A DNA stretch of 64,000 nt, from assembly GCA_011009095.1 (NCBI GenBank), contig VTPC01090412.1, positions 62,001 through 126,000 on the forward strand, read 5' to 3'. How positions within the stretch are numbered: the stretch's first letter is position 1; every line of letters starts with the position of its first letter. Both the position numbers and the translations under genes were made by a program. Positions 35,105-45,356 of the stretch are shown piece after piece. Source of the DNA: Ignelater luminosus. Taxonomy: Eukaryota; Arthropoda; Insecta; Coleoptera; Elateridae. The notes below the pieces were generated by a model, which was given only the letters and a program-made list of their open reading frames with translations, was not told the DNA's origin and did not search any database.

Positions 35105-37903
35105 TCAATTTCATAGTACAATTAAATATTTCATTCCAATAACGTGGTCCATGCTTTTTGATGTACTATAAAGCAATTCACTTAATTTATCAGCTACTTA
35201 AATCTGCGCCAATTCCTCTGCTTTTATTTACACAAAAGTTTGAATTGTCTTTTTTTACTAATTTTATTCTCACCATAGACACCCCACTTCGATTGTTCAA
35301 TTCACTTCTTATTAGCGCTGATTAATTCTATTTCTACTGCAGTCTATGTTATTTTTAATTTTATCGAAATTCAGATGTACTATACAATACTGGACGGTAC
35401 TGAACTCAGCTCAAATACACAAAGCAAAAATTTTGCCAAACAATTACAAGTTAATAGCTATTGTATTTTTGGACATTTTGAAACTTCTTTTACAATAAAT
35501 TCTCAAATTGTAACTGTCAAGTCTATAAAGATCTGTAAAGATAGCTGACTGCTGATCTTGTATATATGAAACATTACCACTAGAAAAACGATTAGGTATT
35601 TTGCTCAAACTTTAGAAATAACCATTTATGCTAAATTTACTTAAATTGAATCTTATTGTACCAATATACTCAACATACTTAGTAGATGGTTTAGGCTGTC
35701 TAACAAAGATGCTTGATATTGTGCAACTGCAGAAATGATAATTTTGTGATTTTTGAATGCAAATGAAGAAGACCAAATTAAAGCTTTCAGATACATATTT
35801 AATAGCAGTTGTAGATTAAGTTTGATTAATTGTTATTTAGATTATAATCTTTTCCAAAATTACGGCAAATTTTCATAGCAGAGCTAATTTCCATATCAAT
35901 GGTGTCTACAGGCAATTGATTTAATTTGCTTGGTATAATATATTTTGGAGTTAGTTTTAAATCTCGCGTCTTCTAATTTCTACTCTGTAAATTTCATTTG
36001 AAAACAACCTAACCTACCCACTACCTACTCCTTACAAGTTTCAAAAAATAATTTATGATGAAGTGATCAAAATTTGCCACAAGAATTTAACCTTCAGAGG
36101 TTACTGTTGTTGAATTAACATAACTATTTAAAAATTTTAAAATGAATACAAAATTATGACAATATAGACAATTAAAAAGAAGAGGCAAGCAAAAACGTAA
36201 GCGATGATATGAACAGGTTACGCTTCAACCAACCTTTACAACCTACAGTTTTTCTAAATAAATATCCAAGGTTTGTAATAGCTAACTGTATTGTATTTTC
36301 TTTTATAATGTAAATTTATAAAAGTTTTTCTAGCTTCTGTTCTTTTCTATAGTATATACAACTTCCTTGTTAATTATTTTTTGTAGCATTAAAATGTCTT
36401 TAGAAAGGCATATTTCACAATTAAAAACTGCTTTAACGCATTTAAATGTAAATAAACAATCATTATTAGTAAATTTCAATGATAAAATATTTCAGCTATA
36501 AACTACATGTGTTTATATGCAAATGTTTATATTAATAGTGATGATAGATACCTTGCATAACAGAAGATATGTAAATTAGAAGCGATAATAGTAAGCAAGG
36601 CATATAACAAGGTGAATCCATTAATTCTAACGGCCTCAATCTTCACTGTTATTTTGCACCCTTAATTATATTGTTACATATTAACAGTTTGTTTATAAAA
36701 TAAGATAACTTTGTTTTACCTTGATATTTTTAACTCTATTGCCAATGCTAAATCACTTTTGTCTATTATTTTCTTATTTATTTATAACCTTTTATTATGT
36801 ATTTCTAATGAATTCATTTATGTAATTACCTAACGTGAAATGTAAATTCTTTATTAGCTATAAAATTGATATTTTAAACTACTAAATAGTTGCTAACCTT
36901 TTTGGTGCGTACGCTATGCTAATTTTTAATAAAGTGCGTGTAATATTAAAATGAATACATGTTTCGTATGACATTTTAAGAAAGGGAGTTGAATTTAAAA
37001 ATGAGCACGTACCTGAATAAAAGCGGTAGGCAGTTTGTTTCCCTGCAATGCTTACGGAATTCAGGCATTTTTCTAAAACATATTTAAAGATACATTTTAA
37101 TTAGATTTGATAATTTATCGGTTTACGTTATGTTTGTTTAAATTTAGACAAGAAAGAGCTTTTCATTTCATTAAGCAAATATGAGATTAGAAAATACTGT
37201 CCGCACAGGGATATACTAAATATTAAAGATTCTTAAGCTGCTTTAGAACCGATGATAAGAATGACCTAGATGCTTAGTAAATTTTAGAAGTAAATTATCT
37301 CTACCCACAATCATGACTGGCCAATAATAATTAGTAAAGTAGATGTACCATCTTAGATAGTTATCGTAATAACATCAAATAGAATTTTATATAGAATTAC
37401 TTTTCATGCTTTATTTGATTTGTATGTCTTATTTATAAAAATATAGTTATGTTAAACATCTGACGTTGCAGTTAGAATCGGTATGAAATGCGTGTAATGC
37501 TTATACGAATGACTTGCATACAACAGGATCAATTACCAAGCAATTTCAGCATTTTGTTTTTTACTATAATTCTATTATTTATTATTGTTTTTATAATAAG
37601 ATTTTATTAAGTGTGTTATTTTAAACCCGGCAAAATAGATTGCTTTATTATATGTAGAAAAAAGAAACAAGAAAATTTGACGAAAGCGATTCAAGATTTT
37701 ATTTCTAAACAATAGAACTAAACATTCCAAACAGGCCTTGAGGGGAGCAATTTGTAAGACATCGATCTTATTATCAGATAATCAAGTACATACCCTTCTG
37801 AAAATAAGACAAGGCCATTATCTTGTTAAGATTTAAAAGTATTATTGCATTTAAAATCATTTAGTGTTAGTAGAAGAGCATTTTCTAGAATGTGAATACG
37901 TTA
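35105..37903. other. Intronic sequence, nothing recognised
   Basis: Very AT-rich, no open frame of note, no repeat boundary recognised. Confidence 0.5.
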
Positions 37904-37905
37904 TA

Positions 37906-38872
37906 CAGTAAAAGCTCCCTTGAGCGGACACCGAAAATATCAAACGTTTTGTCCACATATAACAGAGATACCCTTCTACGGGAAATTTGTCCGTTAGTTA
38001 GAGATTTATTTTAGTTGTCTGTTTAAAAGAAATATTAGAGTTAAAGCAAGAAAGAAAGCTGAACCGAACAGATATCCTGATTATTTGACGAGATACGAAA
38101 CGCTACTCGCTGCTGGTTTCAAGAAAGTGTATTACACTATTCTAAGCCTACCAAATTACTTCAAACTTTTTGATTTTACAAAAATTAGCTTTGGTTTCTA
38201 GTATCTAAACTTTAAACAAACTTGTTATAGCTACGAAGTGATAAAGAAATGTAAACTGTAATACAACCCCTTTTTTATTCCAGAACGCACTTAAGCAGGA
38301 CCGTAGCCAAGAAGGGCCAGGGCGGGCAATGCCTGTTCTAGAAAATATTTTGCCTGCTTTAAAATAATAGGGAAGTCATTTTTACCTTTCTAGAAATATT
38401 ATTTGCACGCTCAAGTTTACACTTATGTTAATAACAATGCCTTAGACTTACAGTTGTTCTGTTATAAAGCTTGGGAAATTAATAGAAATTGGAGTAATGA
38501 CTGAATTAGAGAAATTCCTATTATGGGCACTCGCTTTTATAATCGAATTTATTGCACACGCGTCCAATTTTATTATTCATAATGAAACAACATGCAGGAA
38601 AAGACGTTTGTTTATAATACTTATATGCCTATTTCCCGAGATTTAGAGAAATAAATAATAACGGCAAGTTCGAGAAATTCGTGTCTGTAGATGAGAGATT
38701 TGAGGCGTCCGTTGTTAAGAGGTGTAAAACCTGAAAATAAAACATACGAATGCCCGCTTTATAGAGAGGACTTTATTATAAAGATCCTATGATTTTGGTT
38801 CGTGACCAAAATTATGCCTGTCTAACAGAGGTATAAGCTTTTTAGAGATGTCCGCTAAGAGAGCTTTCACTG
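37906..38872. mobile_element. pogo/Tigger-like non-autonomous element, 967 bp
   Basis: Left end CAGTAAAAGCTCCCTTGAGC and right end (reverse complement) CAGTGAAAGCTCTCTTAGCG are inverted repeats of about 25 bp ending in GGACA. They are flanked by TA at 37904-37905 and 38873-38874. CAGTGAAA...TCTCTTAGCGGACA is the typical pogo/Tigger terminus (family knowledge). Further inside, diverged repeats of the terminus (GTCCACATATAACAGAG, CCGCTTTATAGAGAGGAC) occur, as in such elements. The interior has no transposase frame. A GC-richer piece at about 38286-38345 (GCCAGGGCGGGC...) may be another insertion. Confidence 0.8.
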
Positions 38873-38874
38873 TA

Positions 38875-40280
38875 TTTTTCTCATAGCATCCCTAGTTTAT
38901 TAGATATACTTCAAAAATTCTAATTGGTTCCATATGTTTTCTTGCATTCTTTCTGTGAGTTCAGAAATCAACAAAATCATTTATAAGGAACCTATCTTTT
39001 ATGGTACTAATTACATAAAAAGAGTTTCAGTTTGTGCATTTGAATTTATAAATTGCCGTTAATGTTTTATTTTAAACCACAATTTCCCTTTCATTCTGAC
39101 ACTTGAACAAAAAAATATCTACTTTTTAACTTTGGTGTTTTTTGAAACCCTTTAAACATTTCTTAAGGGTCGGAATCTAAGTGTACTTGATGCATTCTGA
39201 AAAAGTTTGATAGCATGTATGTCATATTACACAAACCCGATAGGAACAAAAACGCAGATTGGTCCAAAGATCACGAACAATGAAATATTGGTGCAGTCTA
39301 GACTTAAAAAAGTTTTCAAAGGACTTTGAACTCGAAACTTCGACTCGATTATGCATTAATATGAGATGGTCTTCCTCGCAAAGATTTTCCGTTAACTATA
39401 TTTCTTCTTGTAATAGTATTTTAAAAGTATGCAACCAACAAGAAAGCTGAAGAACCATGAAGAACCCAAAAAAGTCCAACCCAAAACATCCGGCTGGTCT
39501 AAAACGTCCAGTAAATATAAAGATACAGACTGATTTGAAGACGCCTACATAATAGTAAAGAGTATTAGAGCGATAGAGTGGTTTGTGTTTGCTCAAATTC
39601 TAGCTTTGGAGCAGACTACGCAAAGGCCATACGTTAACTCATGCAAGCTTTCTTCCCAGTGTACATATTATCTAATCATTGTCAGTTTATTTAATTCCAA
39701 ATTTATTTAGCATAATCTCACACATACCACTTGTTGTTAGAGTCTAAAAAAGAAAGCTTCAAGAACTAATTCAACTTAGAGCTCGAGTACATGCTTCTAT
39801 TATTAGAACCAAATATCTTAATATAGGAGAAAAGGTATTAGACAAGATTAGCATTCAATGAAATGTAGGGATCCCGTACAAGAAACATGAAGAAAATTAC
39901 CAGGTAAAAATATACTGCTCTAAGGTGTTCAATTCAGATGCTCTGGTGAAAGTAATCGAAAAAGATCCTGAAGTAGCGTTCGATTATTACGTGACTGTTC
40001 CATATATTTTATAGAAGCATAGAAAACAATTGGCAGTTTATTGTCTTGATATTATTTAGTTGTAGTACCGCCAACTTCCAACTAAAGCTATGTTTGTGTC
40101 AAACATCTTAAAATTCTGTTTTGCTAATTTGATGTTTACTACAATGGAAGTCGTCGATACGCTGTTTGAGCTATGATATTGTATGACTACAAAAAAGACA
40201 CGACGTAGATCAGAATCTCAAAGCTTTAGTAACTGTTTTGATGACTATTTCTCATCCTTATAAACTATAAGTTACTGTTT
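38875..40280. other. Intronic sequence, nothing recognised
   Basis: No supported feature. Overlapping short frames at 39259-39596 are on opposite strands and show no domain. Confidence 0.45.
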
Positions 40281-40283
40281 TTG

Positions 40284-40570
40284 CTAGTTTAAACGCGGGA
40301 AAAAACCTCTAAACGACGAACAGCGACCCAGAAGACCAGCAGCAGCTGTTCACGAGGAAAAAATGAGAGCTGTTGACAAAATTGAGAAATTCTATAAGAC
40401 ACGGAATTAGATCTGCAGCTTTAATTATTATTTTGCATCAGCATTTAAAGGTCAGAAAACCTGCAAGTCATTAAATTTTCCAATTGTTGAACGAAGAGCA
40501 GAAACGGGGCAAGTGTATGGGTGCAGATATGTGCTTGAATTTGATGGAAATACTAAGACGTAAGGGAATA
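40284..40570 (+). pseudogene. mariner-like transposase fragment (DNA-binding region)
   Basis: The plus strand reads KRGKKPLNDEQRPRRPAAAV (about 40292-40350) and, after a frame change, ILHQHLKVRKPASH*IFQLLNEEQKRGKCMGADM (about 40430-40530). These correspond to the FKxGRxSxxDDxRxGRPxxA and ILHxHLxMRKxxARWxPxxLTxxQKRxRV blocks of mariner transposases. Internal stop and frameshift, no termini seen. Confidence 0.5.
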
Positions 40571-41083
40571 TAAATATATCTTTGCTGATTAAAACGACTT
40601 TTAAAATTCTTGCCATAGAGTTTAATCATGTGACATATGTATTTCTTTCATTTTAGACAAGGATGAAATCATCCAATAAATTTAAAGGTGTTAAATAATG
40701 TCAACAGTAGCGGATAAAACTACAAATAAGAAAGAAAACCTATCGCTTTGGAAGCAAGATCATACAAGAAACCTCTTTTGACAAGTTTTTTAACTTTAAA
40801 GGTTATTAATGTAGCTGCAGAATACGTACATAAAGAGTAAGCAAATAGTAAATCTTGTACTTATACAGTGCGTCCTGAAAGGATATGGGGATCTACAGAT
40901 GTCCCAAAAGTGATTTCCACAGGAAAGAATGTATTGTATAGTAAGTGGTTGCGTTAAAGCAAAACAAAATATGTAATTAATCCTTCAATTCAGGAGTTTC
41001 AAAATGTCAAAAAGATATTGAACGCAACGGGAAGAATTATGTTCTGAAAAACACGTTTTTCTATAACTGAAAATATTGTTATA

Positions 41084-41808
41084 CAGGGTGAGTTTTTTTA
41101 GATGTTTAGTATGGGGATCTCGGAAACTAGCGGAGATTTATTGTTTCTTAATTTATCGTTTGTCATTCTCTGTTTATTAGTTTCTCAGGAATTATTTTTA
41201 TTTAAAATTGTAAGTCCAACGAATAAATATTTCACACCAAAATATTTACGTTTATAATTTTGAAATTAAAAAGTGTTAATAACTTGCTTGAATTTTATTA
41301 TTAAACGCGATGCGCATTTATCAATTGTTTCCATAGCCTACTACTGGAACAGTTCGAAAATGAAAAGAAAAAAAGGTCATAATTTATTTATTTATAAAAA
41401 TAACTATGTTAAGTGGTATATCGCTAGAATCGTTGAAAAAGGGCCTTTTTTATAAAGTCATGGCCGACTAGGGTTTCCATTAGAAAAAACATAAACTTGT
41501 ATCATAACTCAAACATTACAGCTTAAATAAAAAATTCGGTTAGACTGTATTATTAAGCACATAATTACCTGCAACTTTTTCCTTTACACATTTTTTCTAA
41601 AGTCGATAATAACAGAGCCATAGGCACCGAACAAAATACCAAAAAATTGTTTTTGCAAGATATCTAGTTAGCCATGCATCTTTTCCAAAAAACAAACAGC
41701 TGATTAAATTGAGCTCGTAAAACTGCAATTCTTTCCCCATTTAATCGTCTCTCTATCTCCGCTAGTTTCCGAGATCCCCATACTAAACATCTAAAAAAAC
41801 TCACCCTG
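41084..41808. mobile_element. MITE, 725 bp, with perfect 54 bp terminal inverted repeats
   Basis: The left repeat begins CAGGGTGAGTTTTTTTAGAT at 41084. The right end, in reverse complement, is identical over about 54 bp, through CGGAAACTAGCGGAGAT. TA flanks both ends (41082-41083, 41809-41810), giving TATACAGGG...CCCTGTATA. The interior (about 617 bp) is non-coding; the small open frame at 41273-41455 is unrecognised. TA duplication and CAGGGTG ends fit a Tc1/mariner-superfamily MITE, but the partner transposase is not in this window. Confidence 0.88.
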
Positions 41809-42633
41809 TATATAAAATTGCAAGTATGGGGTGATCCCTGCACAAGAACCTAAATGACCGTAAAGTTGTTGAATAGGTGTTTTGCCCATCAAGAAGAAAG
41901 CCATATGAAATGATAGCGAAAGATGGTTAACTACCATTATTACTTGTCAAGCCTTATACCATACCATTACGAACAACAGAGCTCTATTTTGTTGACTTCT
42001 AACTTTAGAAATCTACTTAAATCGATAGAAATCGTTTGTAATATATCACATTGTGTAAAGTGTCATTTTTACTTTACTTCTTTTCTGTTTAATTTAATAT
42101 CAACGTTTACAGTATCATTGTTTCAGTATTTCTGTATATACTCAACACAAAAATCTAAAATTCTTCTTAATAAAGCCATGCATATAAATAATCTTTCGAG
42201 AAGGTTTTAGATAACTTTGATAAGAACATAGAATTCTATACTAACATTGCATTAATGTTATGTTATGGTTAAAATCAAAATAATATTGCAAAACAAAACA
42301 AGATTGAGCGTTTCATATAAATAACGATTAGTATTTGTACAATTAATAGACTTTCTTTTAAAAGCTGTGGCAGTAACATTTAACTAATACTGAAAACGTG
42401 TTATTCCTTTTGATAGGTAATAATCTTGAATAAAAGTATAAGAAGGAAAGTAATTTTTTTGTGTTAGTACTTCAAATTGAACCTGATACATTATGATCAA
42501 ATAAACTGTCCTCATATGTGGCGAAACCGCAGTCAACTTTTGTAAAAGAGAATACCTAGAAAGCTTGAGAAGTCTTAAATTTCTTTTGATCCATAACTTG
42601 ATGGTGCATACTTCCCATTTTGTCTTAATGTTT

Positions 42634-42774
42634 TTAAGAACTTTTTTTGTAAATATTTAAAAAGCACCTTGCTTGTAATTTATTTATTTATTTATTTATT
42701 TATCTTAAAGAAGTAAATAAATTACAAGCAAGGCGCTTTTTGAATATTTACAAAAAAAAATCTTAGCCTTTTTT
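42634..42774. repeat. Fold-back hairpin, arms about 50-60 bp, with (TTTA)n loop
   Basis: The left arm (about 42634-42690: TTAAGA..., GTAAATATTTAAAAAGC, ACCTTGCTTGTAATTTATTT) is inversely repeated on the right (about 42713-42774: AAATAAATTACAAGCAAGG, CGCTTTTTGAATATTTAC, ...TCTTA) with only a few mismatches. The loop contains a (TTTA)n run. Would form a long stable stem. Confidence 0.9.
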
Positions 42775-43948
42775 CCAAGAAACTCTCAATCTGCTATGTG
42801 CTTCAGGGCATTGGCATCCTCAGCATTTTTTCATTTTATACGAAGTATCCATTCACTTTCCAGTAATTTTCCTTCACGGTTTTAATATTTTTATAAGTAG
42901 AATGAGCTATTCAGGTGACTTACCAGCTGCACTATAGTTACTACTTACAAAATAGGCACTTTTTTAATAACGCCTTTAATTTATAAATGTTTCTAGAAAA
43001 ACTTGAGGTTTGTTATATTAAACACTAAATTCAATTTTGAGATGTTTGCCAGTAAGATTATTTCTATTAGTCTAGAGAAAAATGATCAATACTTAAATTA
43101 CAGATGGATGTTCAAATGATTCGATAACAAGCAATTTGTTTCAAACCTGTTGGATACGACTTTAGAGGGTTGCAGCATTACTGTCACATATCTTTTTTAA
43201 ACCTGCTTTAACAACTTGCTTAATTTGGATGTCCCAACCATTGTTGTTCACTAAGTACATTAAAACTTTGCATGATCAAGCTTATTGAGTATTTGGTGGT
43301 AGTTTTGTCTACGGTTGAATTGTATTATTGTTGTATGTTTACTTTATTCATTGTTTATATCTGCAGTGTCCTAGAACATCTAGAAATTGTTTTTATTTTG
43401 AGTATTTCTCTCTTTATGTATCGTTTTAAACTATTTAGTGTCAAAAGTTCCTCTGAAGGTAGTACATGCAACGTACAGTTTTGAAGTTTACATCAAAATT
43501 CTAGTTCTACCTCTTCGTAGAAAACCACTTTTATGCAAGTTCACACATTAAATCGCATAGTCACAATCCTTTATTGATCCATGAACTGTTAAAATATTTA
43601 AGTTGCATAATGTCAATAATTTCACGTTTGAGCAACCAAATTCTCACCTTCCTTTTTGTTATATCTAAGTCACCGTTTAAACCTATCAACAGCAGCATAA
43701 TTTTTACTTTCAATTGCGACTTGATTATAATTATTATTAAAATAATTGTTAGTTGAATTTTAAAAAAATCTTGAAAACTTGTGTCACATACACTTGTCCA
43801 GAAAGAAAAATGGAAGGATGTGTTCAATCAATAGCTCGGAAACAACAGTTACATTACATTAAAATATGTACTCATTTCTTTGTTTGCGGGTTTCTATATT
43901 TCTTGTAGGAAAAAGGATTCGTTTCGTAGAATAAATTTCAATCACAGC
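42775..43948. other. Intronic sequence, nothing recognised
   Basis: AT-rich; small frames at 43272-43484 and 43561-43827 are low-complexity or hydrophobic by composition and not supported as genes. Confidence 0.45.
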
Positions 43949-44155
43949 CTACTCCAAGTCAGGATTTTCATGATCATATGATACTTTACGTCACAATGTC
44001 GTAATTTATTCATCAAAGAACACGTTGCGTTTTTTTTCATGTAGAGCGTACTCTATATCTTCATGATTATACGAATTTTACATCATGGTGTCATAATCTA
44101 TTTATCAACTCAAAAGACACATTGTGTGGTTTTCATGTCTAACGTAAGATAAACG
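43949..44155. repeat. Diverged tandem duplication, about 94 bp period
   Basis: TTCATGATCATATGATACTT (43967) with ...GTCACAATGTCGTAATTTATT...CACGTTGCG is followed about 93 bp later by TTCATGATTATACGAATTTT (44060) with ...ATCATGGTGTCATAATCTATT...CACATTGTG. Roughly 75-80 % similar by eye. Confidence 0.6.
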
Positions 44156-44205
44156 GAAGAACGAATCATTGGCATTAAGATATTTAGTGTGGCAAATGAA
44201 AGTAC

Positions 44206-44334
44206 TTCCTTAAGATGTTAATGTTATTTATGTATATTTCTCAACCGGTTTCGTCGAGACTAAGTCAGTATCAGGAACAGTCTCGGCAAAACCGGTTGAG
44301 AAATATATACAAATAATATAAAAATCTTAAGGAA
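44206..44334. repeat. 129 bp fold-back hairpin with CTCAACCGGTTTYG core
   Basis: The arms 44206-44261 and 44279-44334 are inverted copies. The outer TTCCTTAAGAT is followed by an A/T spacer, then GTATATTTCTCAACCGGTTT, then CGAGACT near the 17 bp loop. A shorter relative with the same AACCGGTTGAGAAA core and CTTAAG ends is at 63609-63686. A small repeated fold-back family, no coding. Confidence 0.9.
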
Positions 44335-44448
44335 TCCACATACCTTAAGCAACCTATTAAAAAATTTCTTTACATTGAGTTGGAAAGCTTCTAGTCTTAA
44401 CGGATAGCGAAAAAGTATCTAATAGTTTGCTTATGCTCTTTGAAATTA

Positions 44449-45072
44449 TGATTTACACTTTCGGTCCTGTCACGGTCCAATCACGCTACGGTCGCGGTCA
44501 AGTCAAATATTGTAACATCCATTTCGTATTGAGCTATTCACATTAGGAGCCACAGTTCAAGCACGCTCCAGTCAAATGATCTCGGTGTTTGCTCGAAGTA
44601 ACATTCTGAGCGAGCCGAGACCGTACCATTCGGCTTTTAGACCACTATTGTGGACAGGTGGCCGTCAAATCAGGAGCAGTTTTCATATTTTGCGTGCAGT
44701 CGCAATAGAAAAACAATGGACATGAGAACTTATCCTTGGATAAAGTACGGAACAAATTTTGTTTCATGATATACGAGGTCTTTGTACAAAGTAGAAAAAC
44801 TCTCCTTCTGTTTTGTGATTGGTAAGCATTGGATGTACCCAAATGCCCCTATGCCCTTTTTTCTGGGCGGTTGCTTTTTCTCTTCTTCGTCCAACATATA
44901 AGCCGTTACGGCCAAATCCCTTTATTGAGAAATTTTTAAACATGTACAGAATGTTACTTGACCAATACTAGACTGATGGATGATCGCATAATGTGAATAG
45001 TATGCCAAATTTCTTGACCACGAGCGGACCGTAGTCGGACCGTGACCGGACCGAAAGTATGAATCGGCCTTT
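44449..45072 (-). mobile_element. PIF/Harbinger-derived element, about 620 bp, with transposase N-terminal scrap
   Basis: The inverted ends share ACTTTCGGTCC-TGTCACGGTCC-like sequence: left about 44455-44505; right about 45010-45066 in reverse complement, ACTTTCGGTCCGGTCACGG, then CTACGGTC and GTGGTCAAG, about 45 bp in all. On the minus strand GIWVHPMLTNHKTEGEF (about 44838-44788) continues after a one-base shift in a T run as FSTLYKDLVYHETKFVPYF (about 44793-44738). This is the WVHPxxxxRxxxGEFxTLYKxL start of Harbinger transposases, preceded by an EEEKKQPPRKK stretch. The catalytic part is absent, so it is an internally deleted, non-autonomous copy. Confidence 0.8.
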
Positions 45073-45326
45073 TACAGTTACAAAGAAGAAGATAATCTGT
45101 GCCTTAAGGCAATATGCTTCTAGAAGTTTTCAAATGCCCAATCTGTGAGGTACCTGTGTTAATTTGACAGAAAAAAAATTGCTGCCTTATAATGTTCTAT
45201 ATTATGTTTATGAATACCAATACTACTTGCTTTAGATATTATCATTTTTAAACGACTTCAACAACTATATAAATCGAGCATCGATCTAACAAAAATTGTT
45301 ATATGAATTTATCTGCAGTTAAAAGT

Positions 45327-45356
45327 AAAACCTAGTAACTTGATTTACTAGGTTTT
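45327..45356. repeat. Short perfect hairpin, 12 bp arms
   Basis: AAAACCTAGTAA (45327-45338) and TTACTAGGTTTT (45345-45356) are separated by 6 nt. No T-run/terminator context is relevant in a eukaryote; function unknown. Confidence 0.8.

Noticed and set aside
44249..44300. Hammerhead-ribozyme-like GACGAAACC next to the ACCGGT stem of the fold-back (minus strand)
   Set aside because: The required CUGANGA core is not intact (CTGATACTGACTTAGTC instead), and a consistent three-stem fold could not be drawn.
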